Shown here: positions 1 to 9,629 of the stretch, one piece after another
Layout of the letters: each line of letters starts with the position of its first letter
Position numbering within the stretch: the stretch's first letter is position 1
Position numbers and translations under genes: made by a program
Assembly (NCBI RefSeq): GCF_030444335.1
Contig: NZ_CP128595.1
Span: 1,116,001-1,180,000, forward strand
Reading direction: 5' to 3'
From: Polaribacter huanghezhanensis
GTDB lineage: Bacteria; Bacteroidota; Bacteroidia; Flavobacteriales; Flavobacteriaceae
DNA length: 64,000 nt
The notes under the pieces: model-generated
Seen by the model: the letters and a program-made list of their open reading frames with translations, nothing else
Databases searched by the model: none
What the model was told of the DNA's origin: nothing

Positions 1-845
1 CGTAAATGACCGTAATTCCAAGAACTTAAACTGGTAACTATTGCCCATTTTTTCCATCCAACATTTACATCAAAATGCTGAGTTTGTTCGTTGTTTGCGC
101 TCGAAAAACGAGTAATGGCTTTTCCTGTTATTAAGGTTTTATCTGACAGTGATTCTTGTGGAGTTAAGGTTTGAAAACTCATAACACCACCAATTGCATC
201 ACTACCATAAATTACCGAACCTGGACCAAATAAAACTTCTGTTTTTTCTGTAGCAAACGGATCAATATTAATTACATTTTGTAGGTTCCCGCCTCTAAAA
301 ATTGCGGTATTCATTCGCACTCCATCAACAGTATATAAAAGACGGTTTGTAGCAAAACCTCTAATCATTGGGCTTCCGCCTCCTTGTTGACTTTTTTGAA
401 CATACACTTTCCCGGAAACACTTAATAAATCTGCAGCAGTTTGCGGATTTTGAAAAGCAATATCTTTCGCAGAAATTGTCGCTATTTTTATGGGGATGTT
501 GCTAGACGATTGTCGCCATCTTGAGGCAGAAATCACCACTTGATCTAGACTTATATTTGTTGCTTCTAATTGAATTTTAAAATTAGATTGTTGGATTTGA
601 TCATAACTTTTTACAAGTGTTTTATAACCGAGCAAACGTATTTCTATGTTTTCTAATCCGTTTAGTTCTGAAATAGCTGCTTGTCCTTTTGCATTTGTTG
701 TTGCAAATGTATGAGTTGATATATGAGATAAAGTAACAAATTCTAACGGGCTTCCATCTTCAGCATCTGTTATGGTTACTATTTGAGCATTGGCAATAGC
801 AATTATACCAATAAATAACCAATATGATAATATCATTTTTTTCAT
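1..845 (-). CDS. TonB-dependent outer membrane receptor, N-terminal part (cut by window edge)
   Basis: This is the first 281 residues of a TonB-dependent receptor, an outer membrane channel that imports a ligand using TonB energy; its C-terminal barrel lies outside the window. I translated it from the ATG at 845. A signal peptide ends near residue 21 (AIANAQ). A carboxypeptidase-regulatory-like repeat follows at about residues 22-105. The plug domain starts with LDQVVISASRW and contains GGSPMIRGFATNR, YTVDGVRMN and FGPGSVIYGSDAIGGV. The plug resembles those of heme/hemoglobin-type receptors, but the ligand cannot be told from this part. It lies 48 bp downstream of polA on the same strand and may be read through from it. 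Family assignment is secure; substrate is unknown. Confidence 0.9.
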   Translation of the reverse strand, partial: MKKMILSYWLFIGIIAIANAQIVTITDAEDGSPLEFVTLSHISTHTFATTNAKGQAAISELNGLENIEIRLLGYKTLVKSYDQIQQSNFKIQLEATNISLDQVVISASRWRQSSSNIPIKIATISAKDIAFQNPQTAADLLSVSGKVYVQKSQQGGGSPMIRGFATNRLLYTVDGVRMNTAIFRGGNLQNVINIDPFATEKTEVLFGPGSVIYGSDAIGGVMSFQTLTPQESLSDKTLITGKAITRFSSANNEQTQHFDVNVGWKKWAIVTSLSSWNYGHL

Positions 846-893
846 TATAAAATTTTCTTCAGAAGTTAATTGATTTTTTTATTTTCAAAAGGA

Positions 894-3764
894 TTAATGC
901 GCTTCCAACCAATTTTTGCCAATTCCGATTTCAACATCTAACGGAACAGCCATTTTAAAAGCATTTTCCATTTCTTCTTTGATAATTGGTTTGATGATTT
1001 TTAACTCGTCTTTATGTGCGTCAAAAACCAATTCATCATGCACTTGTAACAACATTTTAGACTTGAAATTTTCTTTTTCAAAACGTCTGTAGATGTTTAT
1101 CATTGCGAGTTTAATAATATCTGCAGCAGAACCTTGAATGGGCGCATTTACTGCATTTCGTTCCGCCGCATTTCGTACCACCGCGTTTCTAGAATTGATG
1201 TCTTTTAAATAACGACGTCTTTTTAAAACTGTTTCTACATAACCATTATCTCTAGCAAAATCGACCAAAGAAGACATGTAACTTCTTAACTTTGGATAAG
1301 TTTCGTAATAGGTGTCAATCAATTCTTTTGCTTCACTTCTAGACAAATCTGTTTGATTGCTCAAACCAAAAGCTGAAACCCCATAAATAATTCCGAAATT
1401 TACTGTTTTTGCATTACTACGTTGTTCGCGAGTAACTTCATCCAAAGGAACATTAAATACTTTTGCAGCCGTTGAAGCGTGAATATCTTCGCCGTTTTTA
1501 AAAGCTTGAATCATCGTTTCTTCTTCACTTAAAGAAGCGATAATTCGCAATTCAATTTGAGAATAATCTGCCGCTAATAATACATGATTTTTATCACGCG
1601 GAATAAATGCTTTCCTGACTTCTCGTCCACGTTCTGTCCGAATCGGAATGTTCTGTAAATTAGGATTGTTAGAACTCAATCGGCCAGTTGCAGCAACTGC
1701 TTGTGCATAGACTGTATGAATTCTTCCTGTTTTTGGATTTACTTCATTTGGCAGCGCATCAACATAGGTGCTTTGCAGTTTTTTATACTGACGAAATTCT
1801 AAAATATCTCTAATAATTTGATGCTCTTTTGCCAAGTAACTTAAAATATCTTCTGAAGTTGCATACTGACCCGTTTTGGTTTTTTTAGGTTTATCAACCA
1901 ATTTTAGTTTTTCAAACAACACAATTCCCAATTGCTTTGGCGATGCTAAATTAAATTCTTCTCCAGCTTGTTCGTACACACTTTTTTCTAAACGATTAAT
2001 ATCTTTTGTCAACTCAGCAGACAATCCATTTAAAAATTCAGAATTGATATTGATTCCTTCAATTTCCATTGCAGTAAGTACAGAAACCAATGGAGTTTCA
2101 ATTTCGTTAAACAATTTGGTGACATTTCCGCTTTCTAATTCTTTGGTAAAATGTTCTTTTAATTGCAAAGTGATATCTGCATCTTCTACCGCATATTCTG
2201 TTTGTTCTGCAATAGGAACAACACGCATTGTAAGTTGATTTTTTCCTTTTTTACCAATCAATTCTGTAATCGAAACGGGTTGATAATTCAAGTACGTTTC
2301 TGCCAACATATCCATATTATGGCGCATGTCTGGGTTGATTAAATAATGCGCAATCATCGTGTCAAACAATTTCCCTTTTACAGGCATTTGATAATTCGAT
2401 AATACTTTAATATCATATTTTAAATTATGACCAATTTTTTCAATTTCTTCAGATTCAAAAAACGGGCGGAATTCTTCTAAAATAGTTGCTGTTTCCTCTT
2501 GGTTTTCTGGAAACGATACATAATATCCTTTTCCGATTTCGTATGAAAATGCGATTCCGATAAGCTCAACTTCCAAGGCTTTTAAACCTGTAGTTTCGGT
2601 ATCAAAACAAACCGATGTTTGTTGCATTAATTTTTTTAGCAACATTTTTCTAGCCAAAGGCGAATCGATATGTTGGTAAAAATGATTGGTTGTTGCGATG
2701 GTTTTAAATCCTGATGCAACTTCGGCTTCAGAAACACTTCCAGTTCCTGGAGCAGCAAACAAATCGAATTGTCCATCTGCATTTGCATTCGAAGATTTTT
2801 TCACAACTTTTGGTTGTTCTTCAGTTTCTGATTCAGTAGTTTTTGTCGATTTTTCTACAGAATTTACTTTTTCTGCATTTTCAACAGCAAACGTTCTAGT
2901 AAAGTTGACCAATAAATTTCTAAACTCTAATTCGTTAAAAAGCGCTGTAACTTTTTCAATATCTGGTTGGTCGAGTTCAAAATCTTTCGCATTAAAAGTT
3001 ACAGGAACATCCAACATAATTGTGGCTAACTTTTTAGAGAGCAAACCTAATTCTTTAGCACCTTCTACTTTCTCTTTCATTTTTCCTTTTAGCTCGTGTG
3101 TGTTTGCTAGCAAGTTTTCCATAGAACCGTATGCTGCTAAAAACTTTTTTGCCGTTTTTTCTCCAACGCCAGGTAAACCTGGAATGTTATCAGAAGAATC
3201 ACCCATCATTCCTAAAAAATCAATGACTTGTAATGGATCTGTAACTTCAAATTTTTCTTGTACTTCCGGAACACCCCAAATATCATAACCACCACCAAAA
3301 CGCGGTTTGTACATAAAAATATTTTCTGAAACCAACTGTGCAAAATCTTTATCAGGAGTTACCATAAAAGTTTGATATCCTTCTTTTTCTGCTTGTTTAG
3401 AAAGTGTTCCGATGACATCATCAGCTTCAAAACCTTCTTTTACCATAATTGGTATGTGCATGGCTTTTAAGATTTCTTGAATATACGGAACCGCAATTTT
3501 TATGGCCTCTGGAGTTTCGTCTCTATTGGCTTTGTAGGCTTCAAACATCTCTACTCTGTCTGCACTTCCGCCTTTGTCAAAACAAACAGCTAAATGATCT
3601 GGTCTTTCGCGTTTTATGACATCCAATAACGAATTCATAAAACCCATAATTGCAGAGGTATCCATTCCTTTGCTATTAATTCTTGGGTTTTTAATTAAGG
3701 CGTAATAACCACGAAAAATTAATGCAAAAGCATCTACTAAAAAAACTCTTTTTTGATCTGACAT
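894..3764 (-). CDS. polA: DNA polymerase I
   Basis: DNA polymerase I fills gaps and removes RNA primers during replication and repair. The 956 residues match the family length, and all three domains are present. The 5'-3' exonuclease is at about 1-290 (FLVDAFALIFRGYYAL at the start, GDSSDNIPGLPGVGEKTA in the helix-hairpin-helix region). The 3'-5' proofreading domain has an intact DxE motif, FDTETTG, near residue 386. The polymerase domain has motif A DYSQIELRI near 732, motif B RSNAKTVNFGIIYG and motif C VHDELVFD near 906. A linker of about 70 residues rich in Glu, Lys and Ser separates the first two domains. The start Met (MSDQKRVFLVDAF) agrees with the family. Proofreading looks active, unlike in some bacterial homologues. 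Confidence 0.98.
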   Translation of the reverse strand: MSDQKRVFLVDAFALIFRGYYALIKNPRINSKGMDTSAIMGFMNSLLDVIKRERPDHLAVCFDKGGSADRVEMFEAYKANRDETPEAIKIAVPYIQEILKAMHIPIMVKEGFEADDVIGTLSKQAEKEGYQTFMVTPDKDFAQLVSENIFMYKPRFGGGYDIWGVPEVQEKFEVTDPLQVIDFLGMMGDSSDNIPGLPGVGEKTAKKFLAAYGSMENLLANTHELKGKMKEKVEGAKELGLLSKKLATIMLDVPVTFNAKDFELDQPDIEKVTALFNELEFRNLLVNFTRTFAVENAEKVNSVEKSTKTTESETEEQPKVVKKSSNANADGQFDLFAAPGTGSVSEAEVASGFKTIATTNHFYQHIDSPLARKMLLKKLMQQTSVCFDTETTGLKALEVELIGIAFSYEIGKGYYVSFPENQEETATILEEFRPFFESEEIEKIGHNLKYDIKVLSNYQMPVKGKLFDTMIAHYLINPDMRHNMDMLAETYLNYQPVSITELIGKKGKNQLTMRVVPIAEQTEYAVEDADITLQLKEHFTKELESGNVTKLFNEIETPLVSVLTAMEIEGININSEFLNGLSAELTKDINRLEKSVYEQAGEEFNLASPKQLGIVLFEKLKLVDKPKKTKTGQYATSEDILSYLAKEHQIIRDILEFRQYKKLQSTYVDALPNEVNPKTGRIHTVYAQAVAATGRLSSNNPNLQNIPIRTERGREVRKAFIPRDKNHVLLAADYSQIELRIIASLSEEETMIQAFKNGEDIHASTAAKVFNVPLDEVTREQRSNAKTVNFGIIYGVSAFGLSNQTDLSRSEAKELIDTYYETYPKLRSYMSSLVDFARDNGYVETVLKRRRYLKDINSRNAVVRNAAERNAVNAPIQGSAADIIKLAMINIYRRFEKENFKSKMLLQVHDELVFDAHKDELKIIKPIIKEEMENAFKMAVPLDVEIGIGKNWLEAH

Positions 3765-4035
3765 TGTAAAAATATTGAAGTGATAAATCTACAAAAACTT
3801 ATGCGTTTAACGCCAATTATTTAAAATGCAATTTGTAAAAAAATGATGGATTAAAATCTTTTTGAAAGCTCTATGTAATCTAGCGGTAACAAGCATTAAA
3901 AAAAACGAAGTACATAAACCGAAAGAGAAATTTGTTTTTTAGTGGTTCATTAAAAAACAATTGATAATTGTAATTCTGATTTAAATATAAGAGAAATTTT
4001 AACACGACGTTAAAATTCATTCAGCAACTATCCGT

Positions 4036-4043
4036 TATATTTG
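4036..4043 (+). promoter_or_regulatory. Putative -7 box for the metallophosphoesterase gene, in a 303-bp gene-free gap
   Basis: The gap 3765-4067 between divergent polA and the metallophosphoesterase gene holds no gene that I can see. It contains TATATTTG, a match to the Bacteroidota -7 consensus TAnnTTTG, 24 bp before the ATG at 4068. No clear TTTG was found at the -33 distance. Nothing else notable was seen in the gap. Confidence 0.5.
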
Positions 4044-4067
4044 TGAGATTTTTTTAAACAAGTATAT

Positions 4068-5291
4068 ATGTCGCGTTGGTTTATTCGAGTACTCATTATT
4101 TTACTCATAATTTTTGTTATAGAATTTTATGCTTTCCAAGCGATAAAAACCATTACAAAGAATAAAACCATTCGCTATTCTTGGTTGGTTGTTAGTTTGG
4201 CTGTGTACATAAATTTCTTTTACGTTTTTTTAACGTATGATAGAACTGAAGGTCAAACGTCGCAATTTCAATGGGCAGTTGGTTTTATGTTGACTGTTTT
4301 AATTCCGAAATTGGTCATCATTTTGGTGCTTTTTGGGGAAGACATTTATAGATGGATTTTAAAATTGTTTTCTGCAATTTCAAGCAATGAAACGCGTCCA
4401 TTAGCGAGTAGAAGAAAATTTATTTCTCAACTCGCTTTAGGCTTGGCGGCAATTCCATTTGCTTCCTTTATTTACGGGATGATTCAAGGAAAATACAATT
4501 ACAAAGTCTTAAAATACCAATTGCGTTTTAAAGATTTACCTGAAGCATTTGACGGATACACGATTACTCAAATTTCAGACATTCATTCTGGGAGTTTTAC
4601 CAACAAAGAAAAAATACAATATGGTGTAGATTTAATCAATCAACAAAAATCGGATTTGATGTTGTTTACAGGTGATATAATAAATAATAAAGCACATGAA
4701 ATGGACAATTGGATTGACGTTTTTGATAAATTAGAAGCCAAAGAAGGAAAGTTTTCAATTTTAGGAAACCATGATTATGGAGATTATAACGATTGGGAAA
4801 GTTCAGCAGCGAAAGCAGCAAATTTTGAAGCAGTAAAAGATGTTCATCAAAAAATTGGTTTCGATTTGTTGTGCAATGAAAACAGGTATTTAGAAAAAAA
4901 TGGACAAAAAATTGCGTTGATTGGTGTAGAAAATTGGGGAAAAGGATTTAATCAAGCTGGAGATTTGCAGCGAGCGGCTACTGGCATCCAAAAAGAAGAT
5001 TTTAAAATATTAATGTCGCACGATCCAAGTCATTGGGAATATAAAGTAAAAAACGATGATTTTAATTATCAACTCACGTTAAGTGGACACACACATGGTT
5101 TGCAAATGGGAATTGAAATTCCGGGTTGGATAAAATGGAGTCCATCAAAATATGTGTATAAACAATGGGCTGGTTTGTATCAAGAATTTGGAAGATATAT
5201 CAATGTAAATCGCGGATTTGGATATCATGCTTTTCCGGGTAGAGTTGGAATTTGGCCAGAAATTACTGTTATTGAATTGAAAAAAGCTTGA
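4068..5291 (+). CDS. Membrane-anchored metallophosphoesterase (YkuE/YaeI type)
   Basis: This is a calcineurin-like phosphoesterase of 407 residues attached to the inner membrane. The first 140 residues carry about four hydrophobic segments; the fourth follows SRRKFISQLALG, which looks like the remnant of a twin-arginine signal as in YkuE relatives. The catalytic domain, about 150-400, has the metal-binding motifs in order: DIHSG, GDIINN, GNHDYGDY, SHDPSHW and GHTHGLQMG. The family hydrolyses phosphodiesters; some relatives act on lipid precursors such as UDP-diacylglucosamine, but the substrate here is unknown. It is followed after 86 bp by a thioredoxin-like gene that has its own promoter-like sequence. 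Confidence 0.9.
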   Translation: MSRWFIRVLIILLIIFVIEFYAFQAIKTITKNKTIRYSWLVVSLAVYINFFYVFLTYDRTEGQTSQFQWAVGFMLTVLIPKLVIILVLFGEDIYRWILKLFSAISSNETRPLASRRKFISQLALGLAAIPFASFIYGMIQGKYNYKVLKYQLRFKDLPEAFDGYTITQISDIHSGSFTNKEKIQYGVDLINQQKSDLMLFTGDIINNKAHEMDNWIDVFDKLEAKEGKFSILGNHDYGDYNDWESSAAKAANFEAVKDVHQKIGFDLLCNENRYLEKNGQKIALIGVENWGKGFNQAGDLQRAATGIQKEDFKILMSHDPSHWEYKVKNDDFNYQLTLSGHTHGLQMGIEIPGWIKWSPSKYVYKQWAGLYQEFGRYINVNRGFGYHAFPGRVGIWPEITVIELKKA

Positions 5292-5314
5292 TAATCAGTA
5301 GATTTAATCAAAAA

Positions 5315-5335
5315 TGTTATATTTGTAATATAACA
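5315..5335 (+). promoter_or_regulatory. -7 box embedded in a 21-bp inverted repeat
   Basis: TATATTTG at 5318-5325 fits the Bacteroidota -7 box. It lies inside a perfect inverted repeat TGTTATAT / ATATAACA with a 5-nt spacer. The thioredoxin-like gene starts at 5378, so the transcript would have a leader of about 45 nt. The repeat may be an operator overlapping the promoter; no regulator is identified. Confidence 0.45.
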
Positions 5336-5377
5336 AATAGTTGACTAATATGTTTTTCCCCCTAAAACTTATGGATT

Positions 5378-5671
5378 ATGACAAAATTTGGAGAGTTAAT
5401 TAATGTAAAAAAACCAGTTTTAATAGACTTTTATTTTGATTGGAACGATGAAGAAAACAACCTTGATACGTTGAAGGATGTAGCTGCTGCGTTAGGAGAT
5501 AAAGCGAAAGTGATTAAAATAGATATTAAAAAGAACGAAATTCTTGCAGATACGTTGCGTGTAAAAGGAAATCCAACTTTTATGATTTATAAAAATGGCG
5601 AAATGAAATGGCGCCAAACGGGTGAGCAAGATGCCAATACTTTGATTGGTTTGGTGCAACAATACGTTTAA
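5378..5671 (+). CDS. Thioredoxin-fold protein without the CXXC active site
   Basis: This 97-residue protein has the thioredoxin fold: VLIDFYFDW near residue 14 corresponds to the strand before the active site, and GNPTFMIYKNGE near residue 64 holds the cis-proline. The WCGPC active site is replaced by WNDEEN, so no redox cysteine is present; the protein has no cysteine at all. It cannot be a disulfide reductase and may act as a scaffold or chaperone-like partner. No signal peptide is visible, so it is probably cytoplasmic. Its stop overlaps the stop of the convergent deacetylase gene in a shared TTAA. Confidence 0.85.
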   Translation: MTKFGELINVKKPVLIDFYFDWNDEENNLDTLKDVAAALGDKAKVIKIDIKKNEILADTLRVKGNPTFMIYKNGEMKWRQTGEQDANTLIGLVQQYV

Positions 5672-6351
5672 GCAATTGTTTTAAAAACAAATCCTTTCTC
5701 AGAAAAATAGTCCAACACTTTTGGCAATACGTATATTAGTTTTTCTACTGCTTTTTTGCTGTCATGAAAAACAATAATGCTTCCGTTTGTAGTGTTTTTT
5801 AATACGTTTTCTAAGCATTTCTCTTTAGAAATAGAAGTATCAAAATCTGCACTCAACACATCCCACATAATAATTGTATAGCCTTTTTTTAGGATTTCTT
5901 TTGCCTGTGATTTTTTTATTTTTCCGTACGGCGGACGAAAAAGCTTTGAGCCTGGAGTTTTAGAGTTTGCAGATTTCTCAACAGAGCCTGTGCTGAGCGA
6001 AGTCGAAGTACTCGAAATGACATTCTCACACGAAACAACATTTTCTAAATAGTTAATTTTTTTATGCTTTAAACCATTTAAATGATTTTGCGTGTGGTTG
6101 CCAACAACATGTTTTTCTGCTATAATTTTGTTAAAAATTTCAGGATGATTTTGTATGTTTTTACCAATACAAAAAAAGGTAGCTTTTGCATTGTGCTTTT
6201 TTAATTTTGACAAAACAAATTCGGTGATTTCTGGTGTTGGACCATCATCAAAAGTGAGAAAAATTTCTTTTTTATCCGAAGAAAAACACCACGTATAATT
6301 CTTAAAAATTTGTTGAATTATGCGTGGCGTTTTTGTAAGATAAAATTTCAT
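5668..6351 (-). CDS. Polysaccharide deacetylase family protein (NodB homology)
   Basis: The 227-residue protein belongs to the NodB/polysaccharide deacetylase family, which removes N- or O-acetyl groups from cell-surface or peptidoglycan sugars. Visible motifs are LTFDDGPTPEIT near residue 30 (motif 1, the DD metal/base pair), GNHTQNHLN (motif 2, HxxxH), FRPPYGKI (motif 3), WDVLSADFD (motif 4) and IVFHDSKKA (motif 5). All catalytic positions are present. Between motifs 2 and 3 there is a Ser/Thr-rich stretch (VISSTSTSLSTGSVE) that is encoded by a copy of the genome's palindromic repeat, translated in frame. A surface loop probably tolerates it. No signal peptide is visible. Confidence 0.92.
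   Translation of the reverse strand: MKFYLTKTPRIIQQIFKNYTWCFSSDKKEIFLTFDDGPTPEITEFVLSKLKKHNAKATFFCIGKNIQNHPEIFNKIIAEKHVVGNHTQNHLNGLKHKKINYLENVVSCENVISSTSTSLSTGSVEKSANSKTPGSKLFRPPYGKIKKSQAKEILKKGYTIIMWDVLSADFDTSISKEKCLENVLKNTTNGSIIVFHDSKKAVEKLIYVLPKVLDYFSEKGFVFKTIA
5981..6022 (-). repeat. Intergenic-type palindromic repeat inserted in frame in the deacetylase gene
   Basis: On the minus strand the sequence runs from TGTCATTTCGAGTACTTCG to CTCAGCACAGGCTCTGT. The TGTCA end and the core of alternating CTCG and GACTTCGCTC match the repeats seen between genes at 34.8, 41.9, 43.4 and 44.2 kb. Its length keeps the reading frame open, encoding the Ser/Thr-rich loop of the deacetylase. Confidence 0.75.
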
Positions 6352-6355
6352 AAAC

Positions 6356-9300
6356 TTACTCTTCCATTAAATGGTCAAATAACTTCATAGAACTCATAAA
6401 ATCTTGCTGTAGTTTTTTAACATAGACAGTGTCTTTATCACTTGTAGCAACTTGTTCTAAAACACCTCTTTTATACATTAATAAAACGTTTTGTAATTCA
6501 TCTATAATTACACTATTAAACTTGTTATCAAAAGTACTGTACCAAAGTAATTTTTGTTGCAGTATTTTAATAAGTGTTTCAGCAGTTTTTCTTGCTTTTT
6601 CTTGCTTGCCAATTTGATAGTAAATTTCTGGATATCCTAAAGCAATGCTATAATGATCAAATTTTTCAATTGGCATTTTTTCTAAAGATAAATCTAGAAT
6701 TTCTTCTGCTTTTTCAAAGTTTTTTTCATCAGCAAAAGTTTCTGCCAAACGCAACATATTATTACGTAACGAGATGGCATTTTTACGTGTCTGCTCATCA
6801 ATATAAATTTTACCACTATTGATGTTTCTCCATTCTAATTTCTGAATATTGTTGTACATTTTTTCAGAATCGATTCTTCCCATATCAAACATATTTCGCT
6901 CTCTAATCTTATTTCCAGCAGCATCAACTTCAATCATTGGTGTTTTTATTGGAACCAATTTAAATGCCATTCCGTCTAATTGTAAAAAATCTTTTAACCA
7001 AATATATTCTCCATCATCATTTGCGCCACCTGTAAAATAAATAGGTTGTTTCCAATCAAAATTTGCTAGAATGTCTAACATTAAAATTCGATTTTTCGTC
7101 AAGCCTCTTGCATCAACAGTAATGTCAATATAATCAACCATTTTATCAGCATCTTTTGCATCAACAATTCCGCTTTTTAATGCATTTTCTTTGTTGACAG
7201 GAATTCTAATTTTGTTGGTTGGGTATGTTTTTAGCTTTTCTTCTCCTGTATCATAATAAGTAACAGGATTGTCGCTTGCTATCCATCTCATAAAATTTTT
7301 AATTCCGATAATTGAATCTTTAAATTGAGGATGAGGTACATGATAGGCAACATCTAAAGAACCCGTTTTGTATTTATCATGCGTTAATTGCGATGGAATT
7401 GGCGGAGCTTCATACGTTGCTCTTTTCATTTGATCGATGTACCAATCTGTAGCAAATAAACTGGTGTTTACTAATTTAATATCTCTTCGAATTCCTTCTA
7501 CTTCTTGCATATACCAAAGCGGAAAAGTATCGTTATCGCCAATAGTAAACATAATAGCATTGGGATCACAAGATTCTAAATAGGCTTGTGCGTTTAAACG
7601 AGTTGTATACCGATTAGATCTATCGTGATCATCCCAGTTTTCTGTTGCCATTAAAGTAGGAACAGCTAATAATGAAATTAGAAAAACTGAAGTTGCAATC
7701 ATTTTTTTGTTTCCTAAATGTTTTAAATATTGATACAAGGCAAATACGCCAAAACCAATCCAAATAGCAAAAATGTAAAAGGAACCAACGACGGCATAAT
7801 CTCGTTCTCTAACTTCAAAAGATTTTGGATTTGTGTAAAAGATAACAGCAAAACCGGTAAATGCAAAGAATAAAAAGAGGGCATAGAAATTTTTCTTATC
7901 AAATTTTATTTGATATAACAAGCCGATAATTCCTAGGATTAGTGGTAAAAAATAATATTTATTTCTTCCTTTATTTTCTTTAACATCGTCTGGTAAATTT
8001 TTTTGAGAACCCAATCTGGCTTCGTCAATAAAATTAATTCCGCTAATCCAGTTTCCGTTAAATATATCTAACTGTCCTTGTTTGTCGTTTTGTTTCCCCA
8101 CAAAATTCCACATAAAATAACGCCCATACATATAACCAAATTGAAAACTGAACATAAAATGCAAGTTTTCTCCAAAAGTTGGTCTTCGTTTAGATTTTGC
8201 AGGAATGCCAACAATGGTTTTGTAATTTGCCTCTCTTTCCGGATCTACCATTCTTGGGATAAATCCTTTGTGTTTTGACGAATAATTAGGCACGGTGTTT
8301 TTGTAGTTGTTTACAATAACATATTTTTCGTTTTTTAAATCCTTTTCATATTTAGGTTTCCCATCTACATAAGGTTTGGTTTTATCTAAATCGTCTGTAT
8401 TGTATTTGATAGAGTAATAGGTGTCGTAAAAAACATTGGCATCGCCATATTGTTCTCTATTATAATATGCTAGTAACTCTCTTGCGCTTGACGGATTATT
8501 TTCGTTGATAGTCGTATCCGCATTTGCTCTAATTGGCAACATTAACCACGATGAAAAGCCCATCATGATAAATAAAATAGATAAAATAAGTGTGTTTAAA
8601 TGTACTTTATTGTTTTTGCGCGTATATTTTATTCCAAAGTAAAAAGCTGCAAGGAGTATAATTGCTGCAATAATACTTCCAGAATTAAATGGTAACCCTA
8701 TTGAGTTTACAAAAAATATTTCTGTTGAACTGAAAAATTGTAAGGTGTACGGAAATAAAAATTTAAAGACAAAAGCTAAAATTATTACAGAAATAACGGT
8801 TGCAATTGCGGTGGTTTTTATGGTTATTGTATGATATGTTTTAAAGAAATACAATAGTACAATTGCAGGAATCACCAATAATGATAAGATGTGCACTCCA
8901 AATGATAAACCTACGACAAAACTAATAAGAAGTAACCATTTATTTCCTCTTGGTAAATGCATTTCGTTTTCCCACTTTAAACCCAGCCAAAACAAAACTG
9001 CCATTAAGAAGGAAGACATTGCGTAGACTTCCCCTTCTACAGCACTAAACCAGAAACTATCAGAAAAAGTATAGGCTAAAGCACCAACAACTCCAGAACC
9101 AAGAATAGCAATAGTGTTAGATAAAGATGATTCATCCTCTTTAGAGGTCATTTTTTTAGCCAAATTGGTAATGGTCCAAAACATAAATAAAATGGTAAAT
9201 GCACTTGCTAAAGCAGACATAAAGTTCACCATTTTAGCAATTCCACTTAATTCGCTAGTAAACATTGCAAAAAAGGCTCCTAACATTTGAAATAATGGTG

Positions 9301-9469
9301 CCCCTGGCGGATGACCAACTTCTAATTTTACTGCGGTAGAGATATATTCCCCACAATCCCAAGCACTCACTGTTGGCTCTCTTGTTAAGGTGTATGTTGT
9401 TAATGCAATAGCAAAAATAACCCAACCAGTAATTGTGTTCCATTTTTTGTATGTAGAATCTGTCATCAT
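6356..9469 (-). CDS. DUF2723 membrane protein, GT-C glycosyltransferase-like
   Basis: This large integral membrane protein of 1037 residues has the DUF2723 (protein O-mannosyltransferase-like, GT-C fold) domain. The diagnostic start is present: a first membrane segment followed by SAWDCGEYISTAVKLEVGHP near residue 35, where the acidic residues are the presumed catalytic site in the first periplasmic loop. About a dozen hydrophobic segments fill residues 15-600. The C-terminal 400 residues are soluble and end in helical repeat-like sequence (TPR-like). The family probably transfers sugars from polyprenyl carriers to proteins or glycans; donor and acceptor are unknown. It ends 4 bp before the deacetylase start and may share its transcript. 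The start MMTDSTYKKW is chosen because a membrane helix follows directly. Confidence 0.9.
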   Translation of the reverse strand: MMTDSTYKKWNTITGWVIFAIALTTYTLTREPTVSAWDCGEYISTAVKLEVGHPPGAPLFQMLGAFFAMFTSELSGIAKMVNFMSALASAFTILFMFWTITNLAKKMTSKEDESSLSNTIAILGSGVVGALAYTFSDSFWFSAVEGEVYAMSSFLMAVLFWLGLKWENEMHLPRGNKWLLLISFVVGLSFGVHILSLLVIPAIVLLYFFKTYHTITIKTTAIATVISVIILAFVFKFLFPYTLQFFSSTEIFFVNSIGLPFNSGSIIAAIILLAAFYFGIKYTRKNNKVHLNTLILSILFIMMGFSSWLMLPIRANADTTINENNPSSARELLAYYNREQYGDANVFYDTYYSIKYNTDDLDKTKPYVDGKPKYEKDLKNEKYVIVNNYKNTVPNYSSKHKGFIPRMVDPEREANYKTIVGIPAKSKRRPTFGENLHFMFSFQFGYMYGRYFMWNFVGKQNDKQGQLDIFNGNWISGINFIDEARLGSQKNLPDDVKENKGRNKYYFLPLILGIIGLLYQIKFDKKNFYALFLFFAFTGFAVIFYTNPKSFEVRERDYAVVGSFYIFAIWIGFGVFALYQYLKHLGNKKMIATSVFLISLLAVPTLMATENWDDHDRSNRYTTRLNAQAYLESCDPNAIMFTIGDNDTFPLWYMQEVEGIRRDIKLVNTSLFATDWYIDQMKRATYEAPPIPSQLTHDKYKTGSLDVAYHVPHPQFKDSIIGIKNFMRWIASDNPVTYYDTGEEKLKTYPTNKIRIPVNKENALKSGIVDAKDADKMVDYIDITVDARGLTKNRILMLDILANFDWKQPIYFTGGANDDGEYIWLKDFLQLDGMAFKLVPIKTPMIEVDAAGNKIRERNMFDMGRIDSEKMYNNIQKLEWRNINSGKIYIDEQTRKNAISLRNNMLRLAETFADEKNFEKAEEILDLSLEKMPIEKFDHYSIALGYPEIYYQIGKQEKARKTAETLIKILQQKLLWYSTFDNKFNSVIIDELQNVLLMYKRGVLEQVATSDKDTVYVKKLQQDFMSSMKLFDHLMEE

Positions 9470-9588
9470 TAAATTTAAAGATATGTGGCGAATTTAGTAA
9501 TTTATAAGTAATTTTAAGTTTCTAGAAGATGGTAACTAGCAATTTAGTGTAATAAAAATTTGTTAAAAATAAAAAAACAAAGAAAATA

Positions 9589-9619
9589 TTTGTAGTATTA
9601 AAAGTTTGAATTAAATTTG
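9589..9619 (+). promoter_or_regulatory. Promoter of tRNA-Gln
   Basis: TTTG at 9589-9592 and TAAATTTG at 9612-9619 are separated by 19 bp, matching the Bacteroidota promoter consensus TTTG-N19-TAnnTTTG. The tRNA begins 11 bp downstream. Confidence 0.8.
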
Positions 9620-9629
9620 CAGCCGAAAT

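Noticed and set aside
2686..3288. 200-codon open frame antisense to polA.
   Set aside because: It mirrors the codon pattern of polA, has no family features and no start signal.
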